Positions 7,829-17,107 of a stretch of DNA of 64,000 nt are shown here, piece by piece. This stretch comes from Deminuibacter sp966424055. Its GTDB lineage: Bacteria; Bacteroidota; Bacteroidia; Chitinophagales; Chitinophagaceae. A program made the translations under genes and the position numbers. How positions within the stretch are numbered: position 1 is the stretch's first letter; each line of letters starts with the position of its first letter. The notes under the pieces were generated by a model. That model did no database searches. It saw only the letters and a program-made list of their open reading frames with translations, and was not told the DNA's origin. The stretch covers positions 372,001 through 436,000 of the forward strand of contig CBJLMB010000001.1 of NCBI GenBank assembly GCA_966424055.1, written 5' to 3'.

Positions 7829-10800
7829 ATGTTTAAAACGACCCTTAGCTTACTGCTACTGCTATCTTGTACCCTGCTTTATGCGCAGCGTACACATGTG
7901 ATCACCGGTGTGGTGCTCTCTGCCGAAACAAGAGAGCCATTGTCAGGCGCCTCTGTTGTACTGAATAAATCATTCAAAGGTGTGTCTACTGATAATAGTG
8001 GCCATTTCTCCATCACCTCATCTGTAGCCGGAAATCTGCTTACTGTATCTTATGTGGGGAAAGAAACCGCCGAAATACAGGTGCACGACAATGATATCAC
8101 GGTATTGTTGAAAGCCACCAATAAAATACTGGATGAAGTGGTGGCCGTGGCCTATACCAATGTAAAAAAATCGGGGTATCCCGGTGCGGTGGCCACCATC
8201 TCTTCAGACAAAATTGATAACCGGCAAACACCCAACCTTACCAATGCGTTGCAGGGACTTGTTACAGGCCTGCAGGCTGAATCAGCCAATGGACAGCCCG
8301 GCAACAGTTCTACCATCCGCATAAGAGGTGTGGGGTCTATCAATGCCTCCAGTGCACCATTGTTTGTTGTTGACGGCGCGCCTTATGATGGCGACATCAA
8401 TGCCCTGAACGCAGCAGATATTGCCAGCATCAGCGTGCTGAAAGATGCCACTGCAGCCAACCTGTACGGTTCGCGTGCAGCCAACGGTGTTATCCTGATC
8501 ACTACAAAGCATGGAAAAAAATCGGATGATGTGGCAGTGAATATCACGGTGAACCAGGGCTGGAGCAGCAGGGCCGTGAAGGATTATGCTCAGGTAAACA
8601 CCGACCAGTATTTTCAATTGTACTGGGAAGCGCTGCGAAACAAACAGCTCACCAATGGCGCTACACCGCAACAGGCAGCACAATACGCCAGCTTGCGTGT
8701 AGTGAGCGACCTGGGTATTAATCCCTACGGTGCTAATTTTCCGCAACCTGTGGGTGCCGACGGAAAAATTGCGGCAGGTGCCAAGCCCTTATGGGATAAC
8801 AGCTGGGAAGATGCCATGCATCAGCAGGCTAAATACACTCAGGCGCAGCTGAGCTTCAGTGGTGGCGGAGACAAAGGCACATACTATGTTTCAGGCGGCT
8901 ATGTAAACAATGATGGTGTATACCTGGCTTCGGGTTTTAAACGATACAATGTACGCAGCAATCTTACACTACAGGCAAAGAAATGGCTGAAAGCCGGGCT
9001 GGATGTAAGTGGTGCCAGCACTTTGCAGAACTATCCTACTTCTTCTGATTCAAAGACCAGTAATGTTGTGCTGTTTGGCCGAACCATCCCCAGTTTCTAT
9101 CCTATATACCAGATTAATCCTGATGGTACATATAAACTGGACGGCAAAGGGCAAAGAATCATTGACTACGGCGATTACCGGCCATCTTCTGCGCTTGCAA
9201 GGGAAAACCTGATAGGTACACTGCCCCTGGATAAATCGCAGATACAAAAAGAAAATGCTTCTGTACGCACCTACCTGGAAGCGACCATACTAAGCGGACT
9301 GAAATTTAAAACCAGCTATAACCTGGATTATGTAAACCAGAATTCACATTACTATACCAACCCGCTGTTTGGTGATGATGCTGCTATAGGAGGCACAGTC
9401 AGTAAAAGCAATTCAAGATTGCTTTCTTATACCTGGAACAATATTATTACTTACGATCACGATTTTGCCAGCGGCCATCATATAAACCTGCTGGGTGGTC
9501 ATGAATATTATTCTTTCAATACCCGCAATCTTTCAGGTAACAGGCAGAATTTTGTGTTGCCCGGTTTGTATGAACCTGTGGCAGCATCGGTACTGAACGA
9601 TTTTTCAGGCAATGCAGATAATTATGCAAAGCTGAGTTTTTTCGGGCAGGGACAATACAATTATCTTAATAAATACTATTTCACTGCATCATTGCGTACA
9701 GATGGATCATCCCGTTTCTCTCCCGATTCTCGCTGGGGTACTTTCTGGTCTGCAGGCGCTTCCTGGCGTATAGCAGAAGAAAATTTTATCCGCCAGGTAA
9801 AATGGATCAATGTGCTTACGCTGAAGGCGAGCTACGGTGCCTCTGGTAACGATAACCTGTCAAGCTACTATGCTTACCAGGCTTTGTATGCAATCAATAA
9901 CAACCTGGGTAATGGTGGTGTTATCGCATCAAGATTGCCCACACCTGACCTGAAATGGGAAAGCAACCTGAATGCCAATATAGGCCTGGATTTCGGCATA
10001 TTCAACAACCGCATCAGCGGTACCATCAACTACTATAACAGGAAAAGTAAAAACCTTTTGTATGCGCAGCCACTGGCGCCGTCTACAGGCTTCAGCTCTG
10101 TTAATGCCAATATTGGCAGCCTGCGTAACTCGGGATGGGAGCTGGAGTTAAATGCCGTTCCTGTAAACAGTGCCAGCTTCAAATGGAGCATTAGCCTGAA
10201 TGCCACGCACAATAAAAATGTGATCACCTCTTTACCGCAAAAAGAGATCATCAGTGGTACAAAGAAATTAATGGTGGGCAAATCCATCTACGAATTTTAT
10301 ATACGTGAATGGGCCGGTGTAGATCCTAAAACAGGCGATCCCTTATGGTATAAAACCGATGAACAGGGAAAGCGTGTGACCACATCTGTATACAGCCAGG
10401 CAACGCAGTATTACCAGGGCAGCTCATTGCCCGATGTGTATGGCGGTTTCAGCAATACCTTTAATTACAAAGGTGTGGAACTCTCCTTCCTGCTGGCATA
10501 CAGCCTGGGTGGCAAGGTGCTGGATGGTGATTATACATCGATGCTTTCAGGCGGAAGCAGTCCTGGCCACTCCTGGGGAACAGAGCTGCTGGACAGGTGG
10601 ACACCCGATCATACACAAACCAATGTACCGCGTGTGACCACCGATAACCTGAACTTTACCTCCGCGTCCACCCGCTTTTTGTACAGTGCCAGCTATGCAC
10701 GCCTGAAAATGTTGAGCGTGGGTTATTACCTGCCGAAAACTGTATTGCAAAAAGCAGGTATCAGCAACCTGAAAATATATGCTACCGGGGAAAACCTGTT

Positions 10801-10912
10801 TACCTTATACAGGCACAAAGGCATGGATCCCGAGCAATCTATCGATGGTACCACTTATTTCCAATACCCGGCTATGCGTACTTTTTCTGTAGGCATACAG
10901 GTAGGTCTTTAA
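7829..10912 (+). CDS. SusC/RagA-type TonB-linked outer membrane transporter
   Basis: SusC proteins are TonB-driven outer-membrane channels that import ligands captured by a partner SusD lipoprotein. This one has 1027 residues. The signal peptide is about 1-19 and ends LLYAQ. A carboxypeptidase-D regulatory-like domain follows (about 23-105), then a plug domain (about 113-228) with TIRIRGVGSI, FVVDGAPYD and the SusC signature VLKDATAANLYGSRAANGV. The rest is the beta-barrel. No extra N-terminal STN domain is present, so no sigma/anti-sigma signalling is implied. It is followed after 27 bases by its SusD. The substrate cannot be read from sequence, but an operator shared with the sulfur operon at 48 kb hints at an organosulfur compound. 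Confidence 0.95.
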   Translation: MFKTTLSLLLLLSCTLLYAQRTHVITGVVLSAETREPLSGASVVLNKSFKGVSTDNSGHFSITSSVAGNLLTVSYVGKETAEIQVHDNDITVLLKATNKILDEVVAVAYTNVKKSGYPGAVATISSDKIDNRQTPNLTNALQGLVTGLQAESANGQPGNSSTIRIRGVGSINASSAPLFVVDGAPYDGDINALNAADIASISVLKDATAANLYGSRAANGVILITTKHGKKSDDVAVNITVNQGWSSRAVKDYAQVNTDQYFQLYWEALRNKQLTNGATPQQAAQYASLRVVSDLGINPYGANFPQPVGADGKIAAGAKPLWDNSWEDAMHQQAKYTQAQLSFSGGGDKGTYYVSGGYVNNDGVYLASGFKRYNVRSNLTLQAKKWLKAGLDVSGASTLQNYPTSSDSKTSNVVLFGRTIPSFYPIYQINPDGTYKLDGKGQRIIDYGDYRPSSALARENLIGTLPLDKSQIQKENASVRTYLEATILSGLKFKTSYNLDYVNQNSHYYTNPLFGDDAAIGGTVSKSNSRLLSYTWNNIITYDHDFASGHHINLLGGHEYYSFNTRNLSGNRQNFVLPGLYEPVAASVLNDFSGNADNYAKLSFFGQGQYNYLNKYYFTASLRTDGSSRFSPDSRWGTFWSAGASWRIAEENFIRQVKWINVLTLKASYGASGNDNLSSYYAYQALYAINNNLGNGGVIASRLPTPDLKWESNLNANIGLDFGIFNNRISGTINYYNRKSKNLLYAQPLAPSTGFSSVNANIGSLRNSGWELELNAVPVNSASFKWSISLNATHNKNVITSLPQKEIISGTKKLMVGKSIYEFYIREWAGVDPKTGDPLWYKTDEQGKRVTTSVYSQATQYYQGSSLPDVYGGFSNTFNYKGVELSFLLAYSLGGKVLDGDYTSMLSGGSSPGHSWGTELLDRWTPDHTQTNVPRVTTDNLNFTSASTRFLYSASYARLKMLSVGYYLPKTVLQKAGISNLKIYATGENLFTLYRHKGMDPEQSIDGTTYFQYPAMRTFSVGIQVGL

Positions 10913-10939
10913 ATCTTTTCAATAGTACAATACCAGATT

Positions 10940-12445
10940 ATGAAAAAGTTATTCTATCTATATTTTGCGGGCTGTTTATTTGTGCTGGTATCCTGCAAAA
11001 AACAACTCGATACAGCGCCCACCGATTCGGTTTCTGAAGGCCTGATATTTCAAAATGTGGGCAACCTGTCTACCGTGCTGGAAGGAACCTGGGCATCTAT
11101 GATGGACGATTTTTATGGGGGCACTTACAGCAATCCCGGCTTTAAAACCATTGGCCTGGTAAGTGATGCGATGGGAGATGATGTTGCAGTGATACCTACT
11201 AAGTACGGCTACAGGGATGCCTATCCTTTTACCGAGCTGAACGATAAAACCAAAAGCCGTGTAAATGGAATATGGTCCCAGTTATATAAGATCATCAACA
11301 ATGCCAATATTGTGATTGCGCATGCTGATAAGGTGGATGGTGATGCCAATGCCAAACAGGCGCTTAAAGGACAGGCACTGGCTTTACGTGCCAATAGTTA
11401 CCTTACGCTGGCTTCTTTTTACCAGTTCTCGTATCTGAAAGATTCAACTGCCAAAGCAGTACCTGTTTATACAGAACCTGCCAACAGTACTACACAGGGG
11501 CAGCCACGTGCTACGTTGAAACAGGTATATGAACTTATCTTCTCCGATCTTATACAGGCAGAACAATTGCTGTCAGGCTACCAGCGCACAGCGAAATACA
11601 AGATCAACCTGGATGTTGTTGAAGGATTGCTGGCAAGGGCTTACCTGAATACCGGCCGGTGGGGCCTTGCTGCAGCCAAAGCCGTTGCAGCCCGTAAAAA
11701 TTACCCGCTGATGTCGGGCAGTGATTATACTAAAGGATTTAATGACGTAAACAATTCAGAATGGATATGGGGCCATCCTGAAATTCCCAGCCAGAGTAAT
11801 GGCAGTTATAGTTTTCATTTTCTTGATGTATCCTCTGCTGGTTCTTATTATTACAGTTTTATGGCCGATCCGCATTTTATGGAGCTGTTTGATGATGGTG
11901 ATTACCGCAAGGCACTGTTTTCCTGGAATGGCGTACCGGGAAGGGAAGGCTACCTGCAGTACAAGAAATTTCTTTTCCGCAACGATCTTACTGCAGACCT
12001 GGTGCTGATGCGCAGCGCAGAAGAATACCTGGTAGAGGCAGAAGCCAATGCCCGTTTAAACAACCTGCAGGCCGGTGCAACGGCACTGAATGTGTTAAAA
12101 GCTGCCCGCAATGCCAAACCGTTTGATATAACAGGAAAAACACAGCAGGACCTGATCGATGCGGTGTTGATCGAAAGAAGGAAGGAGTTGTGGGGTGAGG
12201 GATTTGGCCTGGCCGATATTATCCGCAATCAGCTTGCTGTTGTACGTAAACCCTATGTAGATGCAAATGGGAATGATATAAAAGTAACTGTTACAACACC
12301 GGATGGTACCACAAAACAGGTGGCTGCAAAATACCACACCGCACTCCGGTTTCCTGACAAAACCAACTTTGTACCCAACAGCCCTTACTATATTTTTGCC
12401 ATACCACAGAGTGAGGAACAGAATAATCCTAACCTGTATAAATAG
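10940..12445 (+). CDS. SusD/RagB-family nutrient-binding lipoprotein
   Basis: This is the surface lipoprotein that caps the upstream SusC and binds the ligand. The signal peptide ends in the lipobox LVSC, followed by the usual KKQLDTAPT. The helical TPR-like scaffold and C-terminal RagB/SusD domain are present, with typical motifs such as RRKELWGEGF near the C-terminus and the ending IPQSEEQNNPNL. At 501 residues it has normal length. A strong terminator follows, so the unit is just susC-susD. Confidence 0.93.
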   Translation: MKKLFYLYFAGCLFVLVSCKKQLDTAPTDSVSEGLIFQNVGNLSTVLEGTWASMMDDFYGGTYSNPGFKTIGLVSDAMGDDVAVIPTKYGYRDAYPFTELNDKTKSRVNGIWSQLYKIINNANIVIAHADKVDGDANAKQALKGQALALRANSYLTLASFYQFSYLKDSTAKAVPVYTEPANSTTQGQPRATLKQVYELIFSDLIQAEQLLSGYQRTAKYKINLDVVEGLLARAYLNTGRWGLAAAKAVAARKNYPLMSGSDYTKGFNDVNNSEWIWGHPEIPSQSNGSYSFHFLDVSSAGSYYYSFMADPHFMELFDDGDYRKALFSWNGVPGREGYLQYKKFLFRNDLTADLVLMRSAEEYLVEAEANARLNNLQAGATALNVLKAARNAKPFDITGKTQQDLIDAVLIERRKELWGEGFGLADIIRNQLAVVRKPYVDANGNDIKVTVTTPDGTTKQVAAKYHTALRFPDKTNFVPNSPYYIFAIPQSEEQNNPNLYK

Positions 12446-12464
12446 TACGCATCTCAATAGCACG

Positions 12465-12497
12465 AAAAGAATGCCGGCAGAACGCCGGCATTCTTTT
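12465..12497 (+). terminator. Terminator of the first SusCD unit
   Basis: Perfect 14-bp arms (12465-12478 and 12484-12497, core AATGCCGGC) enclose the loop AGAAC. The 3' arm ends in TTTT. Confidence 0.92.
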
Positions 12498-12559
12498 ATA
12501 GCACAGCCTGTTTTAAACGCTGGTGGTTTGTATTATATTACAACACATAAACTGTTTAT

Positions 12560-13021
12560 ATGAAAATAACCTTCCTGTGTGTATGGCTGCTGGCTGTGGC
12601 TGCCATGGCAAATGCGCAAACAGCAACACCCGGTAAAACATTCGGATCTGCTATTACTGCTGCTGATGCAGTGGATATCAGCACTGTTGCCGGCCAGGTA
12701 TCTGCTGCACAGCCGGTGCCGGTAAAAATAAAAGCACTGGTAACAGATGTATGTACCAAAAAAGGTTGCTGGATGCGGCTGCGTATCACAGACAGTACGA
12801 CCGCTTTTGTACGGATGAAAGATTATGGATTTTTTGTGCCGCAGGATATCAGGGGCAAAGAAATAATCATTGATGGTGAAGCCTATCAGAAAGAAACACC
12901 GGTAGATGAACTGAAACATTATGCCGCCGATGCCGGTAAAAAACCGGCTGAAATAGCGACCATCACACAACCGGCAAAAGAATTGCGCATAACAGCCAAT
13001 GGCATCCTGGTGGTAAAATAA
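12560..13021 (+). CDS. DUF4920-family secreted protein
   Basis: The 153-residue protein has a signal peptide ending ANAQ. Its domain carries the DUF4920 hallmarks: an early GKTFGSAIT, the motif VCTKKGCWMRL with two cysteines, and VRMKDYGFFVPQDIRGK. The fold resembles a small OB-like barrel. The paired cysteines could bind metal or form a disulfide, but the function is not established. It is separated from susD by a terminator and is probably transcribed alone. Confidence 0.85.
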   Translation: MKITFLCVWLLAVAAMANAQTATPGKTFGSAITAADAVDISTVAGQVSAAQPVPVKIKALVTDVCTKKGCWMRLRITDSTTAFVRMKDYGFFVPQDIRGKEIIIDGEAYQKETPVDELKHYAADAGKKPAEIATITQPAKELRITANGILVVK

Positions 13022-13062
13022 AACCGGGAACCATGGTAAAAGGAAGAAATTTGTAATTAGAT

Positions 13063-13092
13063 TTTGTTTAATAAAGCAAATCGTTACCTTTG
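13063..13092 (+). promoter_or_regulatory. Promoter of tRNA-Pro
   Basis: TTTG (13063-13066), an 18-base spacer and TACCTTTG (13085-13092) match the Bacteroidota consensus just upstream of the tRNA. Confidence 0.8.
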
Positions 13093-13121
13093 CACCCCGC
13101 CATAGTAATATGGCCTGGGTT

Positions 13122-13198
13122 CGGGAGGTAGTTCAGCCCGGTAGAATGCCTGGTTTGGGACCAGGAGGTCGCAGGTTCGAATCCTGTCCTCCCGACCA
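13122..13198 (+). tRNA. tRNA-Pro (anticodon UGG)
   Basis: The acceptor stem CGGGAGG (13122-13128) pairs with CCTCCCG (13188-13194), with discriminator A13195 and an encoded CCA. The anticodon stem CCTGG/CCAGG encloses TTTGGGA, giving anticodon TGG. The T arm contains GTTCGAATC. Confidence 0.96.
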
Positions 13199-13204
13199 TT
13201 ATTC

Positions 13205-13229
13205 AAAACCCGCTCTAGTAGCGGGTTTT
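13205..13229 (+). terminator. Terminator after tRNA-Pro
   Basis: AAAACCCGCT (13205-13214) pairs with AGCGGGTTTT (13220-13229) around a 5-base loop. It lies 6 bases after the tRNA. Confidence 0.85.
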
Positions 13230-13342
13230 ATATTTTATACTTGGAATACAATTTTAAAAAATTTCACAATAAAATCGACTGGTTCGAATACCTGACCATC
13301 AAGGTCCTTTTTAATCTAGGCCAAGACGAATGTTGCGCGGCA

Positions 13343-14011
13343 TTATAACCCATCGATGTAGCGTTTCTCTCTAGGGAAGCCGTCAATTCCAAATAAGAAA
13401 GCCGCCGGATTAATTCCCAACCAGTGCAGTACCTCAATAATCTGATTGTACTTTTGCTCAGCGTATTGAGTGGATATAGCGAGGGGTGCTGCAAAGCAAA
13501 TCGGCTCATGATGTGCTATGCGATTTCTGATGCGGTTGATGCTCGTTAATTTCTTGAAAACCTTTGTGTGATTTGTACCAAATGGGCGTCCAGGCAAGAT
13601 GTTAAGCAGGCTACTACCGGCCGCTGAAAATTCTTTTGAAGCAAATTGATAGGTCCAGAAGCCAAAGATTAATTCCGCAACTGCTTTATCATGGCTGTAT
13701 GCTGCTCCCAGGTTGTCGATGATTCTTTTTACACTTTCCAACGACTTCTCACAACCTACCGACTGCAAAAAGCCTGCTCTGGGTTGTGTGGCATCGGAAA
13801 GCCAATTGTTGCCAAATTTGAATCTGTAATGCCTATCAATTTTATTTCTTAATGCAACCTCGAATAAACAGAAGATTGAAAACACTTCCGTGGAGAGACG
13901 TATATTTGCCCTATACAAAGTCATAGCCTTGCGGGTATTGTTTCCATAGGCAGCTAGGTATTTGGCCATTCTAGGGGTCGATATAAGCTCCTCAAAATCA
14001 GAATACAACAT
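13343..14011 (-). CDS. Abi-like HEPN-domain protein (abortive infection type)
   Basis: The 222-residue protein resembles the Abi_2/Abi-like family of putative phage-defence proteins. It is all-helical and contains the HEPN ribonuclease motif R-x4-H as R162-NRIA-H167 within INRIRNRIAHHEPI, the family's conserved block. HEPN proteins of this kind are generally thought to cleave RNA. It has no signal peptide or partner gene. Its codon use looks less biased towards C/G-ending codons than its neighbours, and it sits as an isolated minus-strand gene beside tRNA-Pro, which suggests horizontal acquisition. No integrase or att repeat is visible. A hairpin immediately before the start includes a Shine-Dalgarno-like sequence, unusual in this window. 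RNase activity is inferred. Confidence 0.8.
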   Translation of the reverse strand: MLYSDFEELISTPRMAKYLAAYGNNTRKAMTLYRANIRLSTEVFSIFCLFEVALRNKIDRHYRFKFGNNWLSDATQPRAGFLQSVGCEKSLESVKRIIDNLGAAYSHDKAVAELIFGFWTYQFASKEFSAAGSSLLNILPGRPFGTNHTKVFKKLTSINRIRNRIAHHEPICFAAPLAISTQYAEQKYNQIIEVLHWLGINPAAFLFGIDGFPREKRYIDGL

Positions 14012-14016
14012 TGTCC

Positions 14017-14036
14017 CTTCCTTTTCACGAAGGAAG
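14017..14036 (-). promoter_or_regulatory. Hairpin covering the ribosome-binding site of the Abi-like gene
   Basis: On the minus strand CTTCCTT (14036-14030) pairs with AAGGAAG (14023-14017) over 7 bp around 6 bases. The second arm is a purine-rich Shine-Dalgarno-like sequence ending five bases before the ATG at 14011. The fold would hide the site and limit translation. Confidence 0.55.
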
Positions 14037-14132
14037 CCTGTAAAGGTATCTTTTAATTTCTTATATTTGTAGTCGAATTCCCGGTTGCCGCTGTCCAGTT
14101 TTCTGGTTATGTTTCCGGGTTTAAGTTTTTTT

Positions 14133-14157
14133 AAGGGTCCTTTTTAGGACCCTTTTT
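14133..14157. terminator. Bidirectional terminator-like hairpin
   Basis: AAGGGTCCT (14133-14141) pairs with AGGACCCTT (14146-14154) around TTTT, with T-rich flanks on both strands. What it terminates is unclear, since the Abi-like gene points away from it. Confidence 0.65.
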
Positions 14158-14191
14158 ATTTTTTGTAAGCGGTCCCCTCGAACAAACAATC

Positions 14192-14326
14192 ATGAATTAT
14201 ACTCCTCTTACTGAAATAGGCTATAAGAATATTGGGGCTGGGTATACTCTAAGTGATCATTTAAACCAAGTATTTGGTCCATGGACTGGCCGTCTATCCA
14301 AACAGAAAGACCTTTTCATAAATTAA
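14192..14326 (+). CDS. Possible 44-residue small protein or gene remnant
   Basis: An ATG frame (MNYTPLTEIGYKNIG...) runs to a TAA at 14324-14326 in the otherwise empty stretch between the Abi-like gene and the phosphoesterase operon. It has no signal peptide, membrane segment or known motif. No promoter was recognised, and the hairpin at 14133-14157 lies just before it. It may be a small protein, a remnant of a decayed accessory gene, or chance. Confidence 0.2.
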   Translation: MNYTPLTEIGYKNIGAGYTLSDHLNQVFGPWTGRLSKQKDLFIN

Positions 14327-14435
14327 GCATTGAATTCCTTTGTATAGGTGGAGTGGACATAACATTCAATGGGAAAGTTATATATGCACTGGATTGACAA
14401 CACGATTGCTTCTATAAAGGCTTCAACAGAAATAC

Positions 14436-14467
14436 AAAAGCTGCCCTGCAGTTGCAGAACAGCTTTG
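14436..14467 (-). terminator. Terminator-like hairpin at the end of the phosphoesterase operon
   Basis: AAAGCTG (14437-14443) pairs with CAGCTTT (14460-14466), with an inner CTGCA/TGCAG pair separated by 2x2 internal loops. On the minus strand it ends in CTTTTG, a weak T-run, about 20 bases after the stop codon. Confidence 0.55.
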
Positions 14468-14485
14468 CAGAGACCGGATAGAAAA

Positions 14486-15646
14486 CTAATTTAACCGGAT
14501 CGTTTTGCTTTGCCCCCACACAATATCTGCAGACTGTACGCCTGCCGTATTCCATAAACATTCTCGCACCGTTAATACCAGGTTATCGGTATCGATAGAA
14601 ATAAGCTGGAAGGAGAGTTTTGTTTCATCTTTTGAAGATACCTGGCCCTTCAGCGGTGAATCAACCCTGAATACCGGCAATGCCAAATCACCTTCAGGCC
14701 CTGTATAAGTATAAAACTCATTCGCATTTTCATGCCCGTGAAAATAGGCTTTGATGTTAGGGTGTTTGTGCAGGAAAGCAGCAAACAGTTTTTCTTCAGC
14801 CCTGTCCTGCGGTTTGCCGTTTCGCAGCGTAGTATCTTTCAGCATTTCAGGCATCAGGTTTTCAAACCGGTCTTTCGCATTTATATTGTGCGGTGCATAA
14901 GGATTGGTAAAATGTTTGGCATCACCCTGTGGCTGTACATGCGTAAATAAAAGTACCGGAGTGGAAGCGCTGATCTGTTGCAGGTCTTTTTCCAGCCAGG
15001 CACAGTTGACAGAATCGGGCCATAGCTCAATAAATACGAGATGTATACCATTTATATCACGGGAATAATTGATTTTGTCCTGTGTATAATCGAAGCTGGC
15101 CGCTGTTTTAGACTGAGCCGGGTGCATAACCAGGTTGTATATACCGGCCATAGAGCTGGCATCTTTTACAGGAAACATCGGTTTGTAATAACCAATAGCA
15201 TTAGACATATCATGATTGCCGGCGGTGAGCAGCAACTCCGTTTTACCGCCGCTGCTATTATGGGTGTGCAGGTTGTTTACATAGTTACCGGTAAATTGCT
15301 GCCAAGAGCTGGCTGCGCTTTGAAAAGGTATCTCCTGTCTGTTTGCAAGGTCTCCTGTGATCGCCAGGTAATCAATATAGCCTACCGGTGCACCCGTGCC
15401 TACTCCGTTATCGTCGGGCAATGTAAGGGAAGGTAATGTTTGTATGCTGTTCAGCATTGCCTTGTTCACAACATCGCCCGGTACACTGTCCTGTCCGCGG
15501 AAAGTTTTCCGGTAATAACCGTAATGAACATCTGATGTAAAAGCAATTTGTATTATAGGATGCCTGCTGCTCTGCGCCAGGGAAGTATGGCAGGCAGCAC
15601 TATAAAAAACTGCAATGATGATCGTTTTTTTAATCCAGGTGAACAT
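14486..15646 (-). CDS. Secreted calcineurin-like metallophosphoesterase
   Basis: The 386-residue exported protein has a signal peptide ending SLAQ and the metal-ligand motifs of the calcineurin-like superfamily: D39-x-H41 (TSDVH), G98-D99 (ITGDL), G143-N-H-D146 (AGNHD), a later FTHVQP histidine and GHEN. These build a two-metal centre that hydrolyses phosphate esters. The leader implies a periplasmic or extracellular location. It is the last gene of a tight minus-strand operon, 14 bases after the beta-helix lipoprotein. The context suggests it releases phosphate or a nucleoside from a ligand handled by the TonB receptor. That substrate role is inference. Confidence 0.88.
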   Translation of the reverse strand: MFTWIKKTIIIAVFYSAACHTSLAQSSRHPIIQIAFTSDVHYGYYRKTFRGQDSVPGDVVNKAMLNSIQTLPSLTLPDDNGVGTGAPVGYIDYLAITGDLANRQEIPFQSAASSWQQFTGNYVNNLHTHNSSGGKTELLLTAGNHDMSNAIGYYKPMFPVKDASSMAGIYNLVMHPAQSKTAASFDYTQDKINYSRDINGIHLVFIELWPDSVNCAWLEKDLQQISASTPVLLFTHVQPQGDAKHFTNPYAPHNINAKDRFENLMPEMLKDTTLRNGKPQDRAEEKLFAAFLHKHPNIKAYFHGHENANEFYTYTGPEGDLALPVFRVDSPLKGQVSSKDETKLSFQLISIDTDNLVLTVRECLWNTAGVQSADIVWGQSKTIRLN

Positions 15647-15660
15647 TGTTTCTTCTTCTG

Positions 15661-17088
15661 TTAATAATGCTGGTTGCCGGTTCCGTTAAACTGAAAAGCG
15701 CCGATATCTATACCGGGCGGGGTAATCTCTGTTGCACCATAAACCGGATGTACAGGTACTACTGCCAGCGGAGAGAAACCTGTATACCCTTTACCCAGTG
15801 CCGGTGATTTGGCCTGGAGCCTGAAATCGTATTTGCCTACGGCCTGTATTCCCTGTAAAGGGATGCCACCCGGAACAGGCAACGGAAAATTATAGAATAA
15901 AGGATTGTTGGCCTGTACTACTGGTGTGCCATCGTAGCTGTCACCGGGTTTGTATCCTGCCGGTAAAAATGTAGTGAAGCTGGGTATATCAGTCGGCTGC
16001 GGTACTGTCCATCCGCCGGATAAAGCAGCATTGGTGGGATAGATCTGGTTGACAACCGACAGTGAATCGCCGTATTCATAATTATTGCCATACCGGATAT
16101 TCGCTGTATCAGCAGGAGGATTGTTAACGATGCGCAATCCAAATTTGCAGTTCACCATCAGGTTATTGTAGGCCATACCTCTTGCACCCTCTTCAAAATT
16201 AATATTGGCGCCACGGCCTGTTTGTATTTGCCGGTAACCACAGGCGATAAAAGTATTGTTCCACATGCGGATATTGGTTTGTGCTGCACCAACCGGCTGC
16301 CCTTTATTAGACGCTTTTTGGCCATTGGTGGCCAGACCAACAAAAAGATTGTAAGCCATATCGCCAACAGTACCTCCTTTGGCGTTCAGGCAGTCGCCGC
16401 CATGTAAACCACCTTTTTCAAAAGTGTTGCGCATGATGGATATTTTCCCATTGGATATACGTACCGGGTCGTCAACACCACCGTAGAGCCAGCTATCTTC
16501 CATTACAAAAATGCCGTCTTTATTTTGAAACAGGATAGAAAATGCTGTGCCGGCACTCTGGTTCACCAAGGGGCCCTGGGTATTGGTTAAGCCGCTGCCT
16601 CCAAATTCTACATGTGTCCATTTAAGAATAAGCATAGGACAGGTTGAGCTGCAATAAATGCCTGCCCATCCGCCGGCGAAAGCAGGATCTTTTGAAGGGT
16701 CCTGGTTAGGTGCATCATTTTTTTGTTGCTGCAGCGCATCCACGGTGATCCATACAGGCGCTGCTTTGGTGCCAAGGCTGATGAGTGAGCCCTGTACAAA
16801 AATGCCGGCTTTATTGGTCACATTAACGTGTACGCCGGGCTGGATAAATACGGTGTCACCGGCTTTGATGGTTACATCGCCACCAATGGTATACGTTTTC
16901 CCGGAAAGCATGGTGCCGGTAATATTGCCCTGCAGGGGAGCCGCATCGCTGATGGGTTTGGCCACCTGCTGGGCCGGCTTGAATAAATCAAGCTTTTCGT
17001 CTGACCATTTTTTACAGCCCGTGTTTGTCAGCAAGAAGACAAATGCCAAAGGAAGTAGTGATAGTATCCTGTGAATATATTTCTGCAT
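15661..17088 (-). CDS. Right-handed beta-helix surface lipoprotein
   Basis: This is a 475-residue lipoprotein with signal peptide and lipobox cysteine at residue 25 (NTGCKK). The body has parallel beta-helix character: repeated short strands such as YTIGGDVTIKAGDTVFIQPGVHV, then GGDCLNAKGG, and many turns rich in Asn and Gly. Such helices often bind or cleave polysaccharides, but no catalytic residues can be assigned. It lies 19 bases after the TonB receptor gene and before a phosphoesterase, so it probably serves as the receptor's surface partner, taking the place SusD has in other systems. Confidence 0.75.
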   Translation of the reverse strand: MQKYIHRILSLLPLAFVFLLTNTGCKKWSDEKLDLFKPAQQVAKPISDAAPLQGNITGTMLSGKTYTIGGDVTIKAGDTVFIQPGVHVNVTNKAGIFVQGSLISLGTKAAPVWITVDALQQQKNDAPNQDPSKDPAFAGGWAGIYCSSTCPMLILKWTHVEFGGSGLTNTQGPLVNQSAGTAFSILFQNKDGIFVMEDSWLYGGVDDPVRISNGKISIMRNTFEKGGLHGGDCLNAKGGTVGDMAYNLFVGLATNGQKASNKGQPVGAAQTNIRMWNNTFIACGYRQIQTGRGANINFEEGARGMAYNNLMVNCKFGLRIVNNPPADTANIRYGNNYEYGDSLSVVNQIYPTNAALSGGWTVPQPTDIPSFTTFLPAGYKPGDSYDGTPVVQANNPLFYNFPLPVPGGIPLQGIQAVGKYDFRLQAKSPALGKGYTGFSPLAVVPVHPVYGATEITPPGIDIGAFQFNGTGNQHY

Positions 17089-17107
17089 AACGTATTTGTT
17101 GCGGTAA

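Noticed and set aside
13122..14435. Possible genomic island inserted at tRNA-Pro
   Set aside because: No integrase was found, and no repeat of the tRNA 3' end could be seen downstream, so att sites are not supported.
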